Source of the DNA: Intestinimonas massiliensis (ex Afouda et al. 2020)
GTDB taxonomy: Bacteria; Bacillota; Clostridia; Oscillospirales; Oscillospiraceae
Length of the DNA: 64,000 nucleotides
Direction: 5' to 3'
Assembly: GCF_900626285.1 (NCBI RefSeq)
Contig: NZ_LR131147.1
Coordinates: forward strand, 749,426-813,425
Positions 24,723 to 32,584 of the stretch are shown here, piece after piece (position 1 is the first letter of the stretch; the number at the start of each line of letters is the position of its first letter). Made by a program: the position numbers and the translations under genes. Under the pieces are notes generated by a model. It had not been told where the DNA came from and did no database searches. It saw nothing but the letters and a program-made list of their open reading frames with translations.

Positions 24723-26473
24723 ACCGTTTCCTCCTCTTTCATATCCCGGGCGCCCTGATGCGCCCGCCAAAGGTTCTGGTACAGCGGACAGGCCCGGAGC
24801 AACTCCTCATGGTTCCCCTGCGCCTCCACCCGTCCGTGGTTCAGGACAACGATCCGATCCGCACCCACAATGGTGGACAGGCGGTGGGCAATGACGATCA
24901 GTGTTTTCCCCTGCACCAGCTCGTCGATGGAGGTCTGAATGACCGATTCATTTTCCGGGTCGGTAAACGCCGTGGCTTCATCCAAAAGGACCACAGGGCT
25001 GTTCTTGAGAATGGCCCGCGCAATGGCGATGCGCTGGCGCTCTCCACCGGACAGGCTGGAGCCGCCATCGCCTGCCATCGTGTCGTAGCCATGAGGAAGG
25101 CCGAGAATGAAATCATGGCAGCTGGCCTTTTTTGCCGCCGCTACGATCTCCTCCTCGGTGGCATCGGGCTTCCCGATCCGGATATTCTCCCGGATGGAGA
25201 GGTGGAACAGGAAATTGTCCTGCGACACATAGGCCACTGTGTCCATGACCTGTGACAACGGTAATTTCCGCACATCCACGCCGCCAATCTGCACCTCGCC
25301 GCTGACCGCCTCCCAAAAGGAGGCAATCAGCCTTGCCACGGTGGATTTCCCGGAACCGGATGGCCCCACAATAGCAGTCATACCCTGCGGCACGGTATCA
25401 AAGGTAACACGGTGGAGCACTTCGGCCTGACCATATCCAAAGCAGACCTCCCGGAAGGACACCTGACAGCCGTCCAGTTTGGCAGGCTGTGTCGGCCTGC
25501 ACAGCTCCTCCGCCTCCAGAAGAGCGGCGACCTCCTGTACCGTGGAATCCACCATGGCCAGGCTGTCCGTATATTGTAACGCCTGGATCAGCGGACGGAT
25601 GAGCCCCAGCGACAGGATGATACAGGTGATAAACGTGGGAGCCGCCAGGCTGCCCTCCATGAAAAGCCAGCTTCCCAGCGGGAGCACACCCAGAAGACTG
25701 GCGGGCATAATGGCGATCCCCGCCGCGTAATACCCGTTGGTTTGCCGGAACCAGGTGGCTTTTGCCGCATTGTTTTCCCTTACCGCATCCGCGTATTTCC
25801 CGTAGGAGGACGAGCCTTGGTTGAACGCCTTGATCACTTCGATCCCGCTGATGTACTCCACGATGGCCGCGTCCATGCTCTTTCCCGCGGTCAGCACCCG
25901 TTGATAGCGGGATTCGTAATCCTTCATCATGCCCATGTAGCACAGCAGACCAATGGGAAGCGTGACCAGAGAGATCAGGGCGATACGCCAGTCCAGGAAA
26001 AACAGATATGCCGTCATCAGAACGGGGATCAGCAGGTTTGCTGTCAGCTCCGGGATCATATGAGCCAGCGGCAGCTCCAGCTTCTCCACCGTATCCACCA
26101 GCAGCGTTTTATGCTGTCCGGAGGGGGTGTCCAAAACGGCTCCCATGGGCACCCGGGAGAGCTTGGCCGTCAGGGCGGTACGGATCTCTTTCAGGATGGT
26201 AAATGCCGAGCGATGGCTCAGCATCGTGGACGCAGCGGACAGCCACACATTCCCCAAATAGCCCAGCAGCCCCAGGGCGGCGCAGCCCGCAACAGCGCCC
26301 AGGCCGTACTCGCCGCCGCAGACCAGTATCAGGATCCGGGATACCGCCAGGTAGGGTATCATACCGCTGGCACAGCCAAGCGCCGCCAGCAGGACGGAGG
26401 CGGTCAGCTTCCCTCTGCACGACCGGGCAAAGCGCAGCAGCCACCGGATGGTGTCGTGTTTCTCTTGTTTCAA
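24719..26473 (-). CDS. ABC transporter half, pair 1 subunit A (584 aa)
   Basis: Partner of the preceding protein. TTG 26473 lies eight bases after AAGGAG and is preferred to the GTG at 26482, which has no room for a ribosome site. Six helices, then Walker A GPSGSGKST near residue 368, signature LSGGERQRIAIARA and a Walker B/D-loop reading LLDEATAFTDPENE. The F and DPENE variant of this loop is one I associate with YbtPQ-type siderophore importers. A DtxR-type box lies about 90 bases upstream. Confidence 0.85.
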   Translation of the reverse strand: MKQEKHDTIRWLLRFARSCRGKLTASVLLAALGCASGMIPYLAVSRILILVCGGEYGLGAVAGCAALGLLGYLGNVWLSAASTMLSHRSAFTILKEIRTALTAKLSRVPMGAVLDTPSGQHKTLLVDTVEKLELPLAHMIPELTANLLIPVLMTAYLFFLDWRIALISLVTLPIGLLCYMGMMKDYESRYQRVLTAGKSMDAAIVEYISGIEVIKAFNQGSSSYGKYADAVRENNAAKATWFRQTNGYYAAGIAIMPASLLGVLPLGSWLFMEGSLAAPTFITCIILSLGLIRPLIQALQYTDSLAMVDSTVQEVAALLEAEELCRPTQPAKLDGCQVSFREVCFGYGQAEVLHRVTFDTVPQGMTAIVGPSGSGKSTVARLIASFWEAVSGEVQIGGVDVRKLPLSQVMDTVAYVSQDNFLFHLSIRENIRIGKPDATEEEIVAAAKKASCHDFILGLPHGYDTMAGDGGSSLSGGERQRIAIARAILKNSPVVLLDEATAFTDPENESVIQTSIDELVQGKTLIVIAHRLSTIVGADRIVVLNHGRVEAQGNHEELLRACPLYQNLWRAHQGARDMKEEETV

Positions 26474-26560
26474 ATGAATCACTCCTTCTGAAAGTCCAGT
26501 ATCAGAATCCGTTCCAGGTGAAAAGGCCCTTCGGAATTTCTCAATCTATGGCCTCCCATG

Positions 26561-26578
26561 AGTTAGCTTTAACTAACC
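26561..26578 (-). promoter_or_regulatory. DtxR-type box before ABC pair 1
   Basis: AGTTAGCTTTAACTAACC, between the terminator of the first TetR gene and the ABC pair 1/ECF operon. I could not place a confident -35/-10 pair around it. Confidence 0.7.
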
Positions 26579-26592
26579 ACCCTGTAAAAAGA

Positions 26593-26610
26593 AAGGCTCA
26601 ATCGAGCCTT
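26593..26610 (-). terminator. terminator overlapping the TetR-1 stop codon
   Basis: AAGGCTC-GATT-GAGCCTT on the minus strand, followed by TCTTTTT. The stop codon TGA lies inside the loop and stem, so no 3' untranslated sequence is used. Confidence 0.75.
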
Positions 26611-27215
26611 AGAAGCCCCGCCCAGCCGCAGTTAAAGAAGGTGGCCAGTTCATTGACATAGACAATGGCTTTTTCTCTGGACATGTCGTGGGCGACGGTT
26701 TCGAAAACAGCGGTAAAATAGGCGCTGGTGATCATATGGTGAAGCTCCGGGCTGACCGTTCCTTCCAGTCTGCCCATTTGGCGAAGCTGCTCGTAATAGC
26801 GCTGTGTCTGGGTCACCTCGATCTCCACCAGATCGCTGATATAGCTCGCGTACCTCGTGCCCTCCGAACAGCAGATCACCAGTTTGAACGCATCGAAGTT
26901 GTCGTAGATATAGTGGACAAAGTGGTTGAGATATTCTGTGGAGAGCTCCCGGCTCTGCGCGGTCTTCCCCTGGGGGATCAGGTCATAATGGGCCTGCTGT
27001 GCGGACTTGAATTTCTCCAGCAGGCCATCTGCCGCCTCAGACACCAAAGCATCAAAAAGTGCCGCCTTATCTGGATAATATCCATAAAACGCTCCCTGCG
27101 TAAAGCCCGCCTCCCTGACGATACCGCGCAGCGAAGCGTCTTTATAGCCTTTCGCCAGAAATTCTTTTTTTCCAATCTCCAAAATTTTTAGTTGTGTTTC
27201 TGTGTATGCAGCCAT
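26598..27215 (-). CDS. TetR-family regulator 1 (205 aa)
   Basis: An N-terminal TetR DNA-binding domain (ILEIGKKEFLAKGYKDASLR, then GFTQGAFYGYYPDKAALFDA) and a helical ligand-binding domain. Start at ATG 27215 after GGAGGG. It is encoded just upstream of ABC pair 1 but ends at its own terminator. The promoter carries tandem palindromes that are likely its own operators. A close relative of TetR 2 (31099), with which it shares the EGTRYASYISDLVEIEVTQT-type ligand-domain segment. The ligand is unknown. Confidence 0.85.
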   Translation of the reverse strand: MAAYTETQLKILEIGKKEFLAKGYKDASLRGIVREAGFTQGAFYGYYPDKAALFDALVSEAADGLLEKFKSAQQAHYDLIPQGKTAQSRELSTEYLNHFVHYIYDNFDAFKLVICCSEGTRYASYISDLVEIEVTQTQRYYEQLRQMGRLEGTVSPELHHMITSAYFTAVFETVAHDMSREKAIVYVNELATFFNCGWAGLLRLD

Positions 27216-27236
27216 TTGGAATCTGCCCTCCAGCCT

Positions 27237-27291
27237 ATATATCACCGCTATATATCACCGATATAATAGCAGACCTTTTTCCTTTTGTCAA
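27237..27291 (-). promoter_or_regulatory. TetR-1 promoter with tandem palindromic operators
   Basis: Minus strand: TTGACA (27286-27291), a 17-base spacer, TATTAT (27263-27268). Two 15-bp palindromes follow head to tail: TATATCACCGATATA (27251-27265, perfect arms) and TATATCACCGCTATA (27237-27251, one mismatch). They overlap the -10 and start site, as expected for autorepression. Confidence 0.7.
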
Positions 27292-27550
27292 CCCTCCCAG
27301 CTGTATATGCGGCGGCTCGAGCCACTGAGAAAGCACACCCATAAAAAATACCGGGAACCGCCGATTTCGGCGATTTCCCAGTATTCTGCAGGCTGGCGCA
27401 GCTTTTATTTTTGGCTTTTTGTAACAGCGGCAGGTAAGATGGCGGCGTGTAGCCAGGGTTTCCCGTCACCGTTGACAGCGAAGGTGCCTCTGCCGGAAAA
27501 TATCCGGCGGCGGCACGCCTCTTTTCGTGATGCTTGAGCAAAGGCTTTTC

Positions 27551-29281
27551 TCAGAGCTTCCACTGGCCGGACTCTTTACGGCCGGATACGAACGCCCGAT
27601 ACAGTCCCCCCTGAGCCATGAGCTGGCTGTGGGTGCCCCGCTGAACGATATGTCCGCCGTCCAGCACCAGGATCTGATCCGCATTGCGGACCGTCTTCAG
27701 CCGGTGAGCGATCATCAGGATAGTCTTGTCCCGGGTCAGGGCTTCGATGGCCTTTTGCAGTCGGTCCTCATTCTCCGGGTCTACATTGGCGGTGGCTTCA
27801 TCCAGAATCACGATGGGAGCATCCTTCAGGATAGCCCGGGCAATGGAGATGCGCTGCTTCTCGCCGCCGGAAAGACTGGAACCACCCTCGCCGATGACGG
27901 TGTCATAGCCCTTGGGCAGGGTGAGAATAAAGTCGTGGCAGCAGGCTTTCTTTGCCGCGGCTACCACTTCCTCATGGGTGGCATTGGGGCACCCAAACTT
28001 GATGTTGTTTTCCACCGTGTCGGCAAAGAGATAGACCTTCTGGAATACCATGGAGATCTGATCCATCAGGCCCTCCAGGGTATAGTCTTTCACATTCTGA
28101 CCGCCCACCAGAACGGCGCCGCTTTCCACATCCCAGAACCGGGCGATGAGATTGCACAGCGTGGTTTTCCCGGAGCCGCTGGGGCCCACGATGGCGGTGG
28201 TGGTTCTGTCCGGGATGGAGAAGGATACATCCCGCAGGATAGGCCGCTGGTCATAAGAGAACGAAACATGGTCGAAGGTAATGCCGTGCTCCCTGGGCGT
28301 GCCGGCCCGACCGGTCTCTGCCAGCTGGGGCATGGCATCCGTCTCATCGGCATGGGCCATGCAGCTGCTGACGATACGCAGCAGGGACATGCCGCTGCCC
28401 GCCGAGGAGATCTGAGCAAAGACCAGGAAGGACATGATGACCACCATCAGAGCGTTGGCCAGAATCATCGTTCCGGAGAGATAGAACCATACCGCCGCAA
28501 GCATCATGGCCACGCTTCCCAGCTGGAGTGCGATCCCCTGCGCCATAATATAAGGGGTGAACATCTTTTCGATGTTCAGGTTACTGCGGCAGTTGTATTC
28601 CAGGGCTTCCTGCAAGGTGCGGTCACCCCGCCCGGTGAGGTTGAAGGACTTCACCACGCTCATGCCCTGCACATACTCCAGCACCGCCTCCACCAGCTTG
28701 GCCTCGGACTTCTGACGGTGCGGGGCGAGGGCGGCGGATTTTTGCTCCATGGCAGAGGTGATGAACAGATAAACTGCTGTGGCCACCACCACAATGAGAC
28801 CGACCCGCCAGTCAAAAATCAGGATCATCGCCGTAAAAACCAGAGCGTTAAGCAGCCCGCCCAGCATGGTCACCAGCACCATGGGAGCCACGGTCTCCAC
28901 ATTGTCCAGTACAGTGGTGCAGACCCCGGTAAGCTCTCCTAGGCTGTTGTCGTTGAAGTAGCCCATGGGGACGGATTTCATCCGCTGCCCGATGGCCACG
29001 CGCTTATTGGCCGCCATGAAGTACCCGGCGTGGGTCTGCTGGAGCTGAGAGAAATACTTGGTCACGGCGCTGCCCAGAATACTGACTGCCAACAGACCCA
29101 GCGCCTGCCACGCCGTGGCAGAGCTGTTTTTTCCATCCAGCAGATCCAAAATGGTGTAGTAGATGGCGGCGATCTCAAACATATGGAACACCGCGTTGAA
29201 AAAGCAAGCGATCACTGAGCGCCGGATGTTGCGCTGTTCCTCACCGGCAAACCGCCAGATACCTCTGAATGTCTCGATCAT
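27551..29281 (-). CDS. ABC transporter half, pair 2 subunit B (576 aa)
   Basis: An exporter-fold half-transporter, close in sequence to the pair 1 and pair 3 B subunits. Six helices; PMGYFNDNSLGELTGVCTTV in the cytoplasmic loop; Walker A GPSGSGKTT near residue 365; signature LSGGEKQRISIARA; Walker B VILDEATANVDPENE. The ATG 29281 overlaps the partner's stop by four bases. About 300 bases of sequence with no recognised gene separate it from TetR 1. Confidence 0.85.
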   Translation of the reverse strand: MIETFRGIWRFAGEEQRNIRRSVIACFFNAVFHMFEIAAIYYTILDLLDGKNSSATAWQALGLLAVSILGSAVTKYFSQLQQTHAGYFMAANKRVAIGQRMKSVPMGYFNDNSLGELTGVCTTVLDNVETVAPMVLVTMLGGLLNALVFTAMILIFDWRVGLIVVVATAVYLFITSAMEQKSAALAPHRQKSEAKLVEAVLEYVQGMSVVKSFNLTGRGDRTLQEALEYNCRSNLNIEKMFTPYIMAQGIALQLGSVAMMLAAVWFYLSGTMILANALMVVIMSFLVFAQISSAGSGMSLLRIVSSCMAHADETDAMPQLAETGRAGTPREHGITFDHVSFSYDQRPILRDVSFSIPDRTTTAIVGPSGSGKTTLCNLIARFWDVESGAVLVGGQNVKDYTLEGLMDQISMVFQKVYLFADTVENNIKFGCPNATHEEVVAAAKKACCHDFILTLPKGYDTVIGEGGSSLSGGEKQRISIARAILKDAPIVILDEATANVDPENEDRLQKAIEALTRDKTILMIAHRLKTVRNADQILVLDGGHIVQRGTHSQLMAQGGLYRAFVSGRKESGQWKL

Positions 29282-31023
29282 ACCGTTTCTCCCTCCTTTG
29301 CGCCCATGTGAGCCTGCCACAGATCGGCGTACAGCGGGCAATGGCGCAGCAGGTCTTCATGCCTGCCCTGCGCCTCAATGCTTCCATCCTTCACCACCAC
29401 GATCTGATCCGCGCCGGTGATGGTGGACAGGCGGTGGGCAATGACGATGACCGTCTTACCCTCCACCAGTTTTGCCACTGCCCGCTGGACCACCGCTTCA
29501 TTCTCCGGATCAATGTAGGCGGTGGCCTCATCCAGAATCACCACAGGGGCGTTTTTCAGCATGGCCCGGGCGATGGCGATACGCTGCCTCTCTCCGCCGG
29601 AGAGATGGGCGCCTCCGCCGCCCACCCGTGTGTCATAGCCATGCTCCAACTGGCGGATGAAGCTGTCGCATCCGGCGGCTTTGGCGACTTGTTCCACTTC
29701 TTGATCCGTGGCATTTACCCGGCCCATGCGGATGTTTTCCCGGATGGTATCATCAAAGAGGTAATTGTCCTGAGAAACAAAGGCCACTTGGTCGTAGAGT
29801 TGTTCCAGCGGGATACGGCTTTCCTCCACGCCGCCCAGGGTAATGCGGCCCTCGGTCACATCCCAGAAGCCGGCGATGAGCTTGGCAATGGTGGACTTAC
29901 CTGAACCGGAGGGTCCAACCAAAGCGGTGAGGCTGCCGCCCGGAATGGTGAGGGAGATGTTGTGGAGGATCTCCTTGTCCTGGGCATATCCAAAGGAAAC
30001 ATGATCCAAGGCGATATCCGGTTTTCCCAGCTGTGCCGGCTGTGTTCCGTGATCCTGCTCCGGCTTCAGGAGGATCTCGTCCACCGAGCCCACGATGGTG
30101 CCCGCCTTGGCCAGATTATCCACAAAGCCCATAGCGGCAATGAGCGGTCCCATGATGCTCATGGACAGGATGATGGTGGTGAGAAATACCTCCGCGGACA
30201 AGCTGCCGCCCGTGTAGAAGATCCAGCCCACAGGCAGCACCGTAATAAGCGTGGTGGGAGCGATGGCATAGGCCAGAGCCATCCCAAACTGGCATTTCTT
30301 CATCCAGCTGTAGTAGTAGGCAGCATTGGCCCGTACCCGGGAAGAGAACTTCTCATAGGAGTTCTTTCCCTGATTGAAGGCCTTGATGACCTCAATGCCG
30401 CCGATGTACTCCACAATGGTCTCGTTCATGGCCTGGGTCGTCTCCACCGCCCCCTGATAGTCCTTGCCATAGCTGCCCATAATGGCCATCATAAAAGCCA
30501 TGCCCACAGGAATGGACACCAGACTCAGCAATGCCATGCGCCAGTCCAGCGTGAACAGGTACACAAGGACGCATACCGGCGCCAGCAGATTGGAGGTCAT
30601 CTCTGGCAGCAGGTGGGCCAGCGTCGTCTCCATACTCTCCACCTGATCTACCACGATCTGTTTGAGCCGCCCACTGGAGGTGTCCAGAATGTCTCCCAAG
30701 GGTAAGCGGGGCATTTTGGACAAAACCATCTTCCGGATGTCCCGCAGGATTTGAAAGGTGGCCTTGTGGGAGAGGGAAAGTGCCAGATTGTAAAGCAGGG
30801 TTTTGGCCAGATAGCCCCCCAGGGCCACCATACACCACAGAAGATAGAAGTTCCAGTCCCGCTGCCCGGTCAAAAGCGCTACCAGGATATGCCCTGCTGA
30901 GAGATACGGCAGCAGCCCCAGCAGGACACCCGCCACCGCGCAGAAGATGGCGGCAATCAGGCCGCCGTGATGTTCCCTGCCCAGCTGCCACAGCCGTAGC
31001 AGCGGGCTTTGCGTTTTCTGCAT
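29278..31023 (-). CDS. ABC transporter half, pair 2 subunit A (581 aa)
   Basis: An A-type half with Walker A GPSGSGKST near residue 369, signature LSGGERQRIAIARA and the loop VILDEATAYIDPENE. The start follows AAAGGAGG. A DtxR-type box ends 16 bases before the ATG, so a bound regulator would block both transcription and access to the ribosome site. Together with the 27551 protein it forms the second heterodimeric transporter of the island. Confidence 0.85.
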   Translation of the reverse strand: MQKTQSPLLRLWQLGREHHGGLIAAIFCAVAGVLLGLLPYLSAGHILVALLTGQRDWNFYLLWCMVALGGYLAKTLLYNLALSLSHKATFQILRDIRKMVLSKMPRLPLGDILDTSSGRLKQIVVDQVESMETTLAHLLPEMTSNLLAPVCVLVYLFTLDWRMALLSLVSIPVGMAFMMAIMGSYGKDYQGAVETTQAMNETIVEYIGGIEVIKAFNQGKNSYEKFSSRVRANAAYYYSWMKKCQFGMALAYAIAPTTLITVLPVGWIFYTGGSLSAEVFLTTIILSMSIMGPLIAAMGFVDNLAKAGTIVGSVDEILLKPEQDHGTQPAQLGKPDIALDHVSFGYAQDKEILHNISLTIPGGSLTALVGPSGSGKSTIAKLIAGFWDVTEGRITLGGVEESRIPLEQLYDQVAFVSQDNYLFDDTIRENIRMGRVNATDQEVEQVAKAAGCDSFIRQLEHGYDTRVGGGGAHLSGGERQRIAIARAMLKNAPVVILDEATAYIDPENEAVVQRAVAKLVEGKTVIVIAHRLSTITGADQIVVVKDGSIEAQGRHEDLLRHCPLYADLWQAHMGAKEGETV

Positions 31024-31038
31024 AAATAAGCCTCCTTT

Positions 31039-31056
31039 AGTTAGTTATTGCTAACC
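31039..31056 (-). promoter_or_regulatory. DtxR-type box before ABC pair 2
   Basis: AGTTAGTTATTGCTAACC immediately upstream of the ribosome site of the pair 2 A subunit, between it and the TetR-2 terminator. Confidence 0.75.
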
Positions 31057-31067
31057 TTTGGCTCTAT

Positions 31068-31095
31068 GAAAAGGCCGCCGGGAAAGCGGCCTTTT
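31068..31095 (-). terminator. terminator of TetR 2
   Basis: AAAAGGCCGC and GCGGCCTTTT form a 10-bp stem around CGGGAAA; the minus strand ends in TTTT. Located just past the TetR-2 stop. Confidence 0.8.
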
Positions 31096-31098
31096 GCA

Positions 31099-31728
31099 CT
31101 ACCGGAAGTTTTCAGGATGAAAGATCGTCTCAAATCCTGCCATGTGATAGCGGTTGAGCTGGCGGATATAGTGGAGCGCCCGGGCCTTATCCATGCGGTG
31201 CCGCACCGGCTCAAACATTCCGTTGAAGTAGGCGGTGGTAACGATATGGATCAAGTCCTCGGTGACCTGACCGGAGCGGACGCTCTCACAGCCGATGACC
31301 TCCATGTATTTGTAGGTGTAACTGACTTCGATCTCCACCAACTCGTCAATATAGTGGGCATATTCCGTCCCGGCGGCCCGGCGGAGCAGCAGTTCAAACT
31401 CCGGCAGGTGCTCATAGATGTAGTCAAACAGTCCCTCCTGGGCATGGGCAGTGTAACGCCCCATCTCCTCCTGCTGGGTTTGGCCGTCAAACCGGTGAAA
31501 AGACTCCTGAATCTCCAAAAAACGGCGCTTCAGCTCTCCGGCAGCAGGCTCCACCAGGGCGCGGAACAATCCAGCCTTGTCGGTAAAGCGGGTATAGATG
31601 GAGCCGGTGCTGGTTCCCGCCGCCTTGGCGATGTCCCGCAGGGAGGCCAGAGCAAAGCCTTTTTCCAAAAATTCCCGACGGGCGCAGCGGAGTACATTTT
31701 CATAGACCCCTTCGATCTGCTTTGCCAT
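31099..31728 (-). CDS. TetR-family regulator 2 (209 aa)
   Basis: TetR-type HTH (RCARREFLEKGFALASLRDI, then GTSTGSIYTRFTDKAGLFRA) and a C-terminal helical domain resembling that of TetR 1. Start ATG 31728. It is transcribed divergently from TetR 3 and is upstream of ABC pair 2, but separated from it by a terminator and a DtxR-type box. Likely senses the compound handled by pair 2 or represses its own promoter. Confidence 0.85.
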   Translation of the reverse strand: MAKQIEGVYENVLRCARREFLEKGFALASLRDIAKAAGTSTGSIYTRFTDKAGLFRALVEPAAGELKRRFLEIQESFHRFDGQTQQEEMGRYTAHAQEGLFDYIYEHLPEFELLLRRAAGTEYAHYIDELVEIEVSYTYKYMEVIGCESVRSGQVTEDLIHIVTTAYFNGMFEPVRHRMDKARALHYIRQLNRYHMAGFETIFHPENFR

Positions 31729-31745
31729 GGTATCGCCTCACAATC

Positions 31746-31802
31746 CAAAACAGTGTTTTATAACGATGTTTTGAATATACAACCAAAAAGCGAGTTTGTC
31801 AA
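31746..31802 (-). promoter_or_regulatory. TetR-2 promoter and operator
   Basis: Minus strand: TTGACA (31797-31802), 17-base spacer, TATATT (31774-31779). Downstream lies an inverted repeat CAAAACA (31746-31752) / TGTTTTG (31767-31773), a probable autoregulatory site. It is back to back with the TetR-3 promoter. Confidence 0.7.
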
Positions 31803-31816
31803 GAGAGGATTTCCCC

Positions 31817-31875
31817 TTGACAGGGGCAGAAAGGGATGCTATATTGATAATCAGATTATCGGTAATCAAATTATC
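31817..31875 (+). promoter_or_regulatory. TetR-3 promoter and operator
   Basis: TTGACA (31817-31822), 17-base spacer, TATATT (31840-31845), then the perfect palindrome GATAATCAGATTATC (31846-31860) and a partial copy GGTAATCAAATTATC (31861-31875). The two copies abut, suggesting cooperative binding of TetR 3. Confidence 0.75.
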
Positions 31876-31894
31876 ATTTGTCGGGAGGGGTGTT

Positions 31895-32515
31895 ATGGCA
31901 AGACCGGATACTTCCATCGACCCTCGGATCATGGACAGTGCCAGAGAGGAGTTCCTGGCGCTTGGCTTTGAGAGGGCTTCCCTGAAATCCATCTGCCAGC
32001 GAGCGGGTGTGACAACCGGGGCTCTTTATAAGCGTTACGCCGGAAAAGAGGAACTGTTTCGCGCTGTGGTGGCGGATACGGTGGCGGATTTGGATGCTGT
32101 TTATGAGGAGCGGACGGCGGTGCCGGCATCCGCCCTCTCCGACGAAGACCTGATCCGGGCGTGGTATATGGATGAGGAATACATGCTGTGGTGGTTCCGC
32201 TTTCTCAATGAGCGGCGGGATGGCTTTGTGCTGCTGCTCACCGGAGCGGAGGGCACCGCTTACGCCAACTTCCAGCACGACTGGGTGGAGAAAATGACGG
32301 AAGGCACCTGGACCTACTACGCCGAGGCCAGACGCCGGGGCTTGTGTACTGTGGATATGACGCAGGAGGAGCTCCATGTAGTCCTGTCCGCCTTCTGGAC
32401 CACCATTTACGAGCCCTTTATCCACGCCTTCGCCTGGCCGGAGATCCAGCGCCACTGCACTTTGGTCTGCCGTCTCTTTGACTGGTACGCTGCCCTGGGA
32501 TTCCCCAAGGGATGA
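31895..32515 (+). CDS. TetR-family regulator 3 (206 aa)
   Basis: ATG 31895 follows GGGAGGGG. HTH region SAREEFLALGFERASLKSIC, then GVTTGALYKRYAGKEELFRA; ligand domain rich in tryptophan and tyrosine (WYMDEEYMLWWFRFLNERRD). More distant from TetR 1 and 2 than these are from each other. It ends in its own terminator and is followed by a DtxR-type box and ABC pair 3 in the same direction. Confidence 0.85.
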   Translation: MARPDTSIDPRIMDSAREEFLALGFERASLKSICQRAGVTTGALYKRYAGKEELFRAVVADTVADLDAVYEERTAVPASALSDEDLIRAWYMDEEYMLWWFRFLNERRDGFVLLLTGAEGTAYANFQHDWVEKMTEGTWTYYAEARRRGLCTVDMTQEELHVVLSAFWTTIYEPFIHAFAWPEIQRHCTLVCRLFDWYAALGFPKG

Positions 32516-32520
32516 AAAAC

Positions 32521-32540
32521 GCCTCTGCGGAGGCTTTTTT
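32521..32540 (+). terminator. terminator of TetR 3
   Basis: GCCTC-TGCG-GAGGC followed by TTTTTT, six bases after the TetR-3 stop codon. Confidence 0.8.
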
Positions 32541-32550
32541 CTCGCCAATA

Positions 32551-32568
32551 AGTTAGCAATAACTAACT
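32551..32568 (+). promoter_or_regulatory. DtxR-type box before ABC pair 3
   Basis: AGTTAGCAATAACTAACT, ending 16 bases before the GTG of ABC pair 3 and next to its AAGGAG site, the mirror of the arrangement at pair 2. Confidence 0.75.
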
Positions 32569-32584
32569 AAAAAGGAGTGATACT

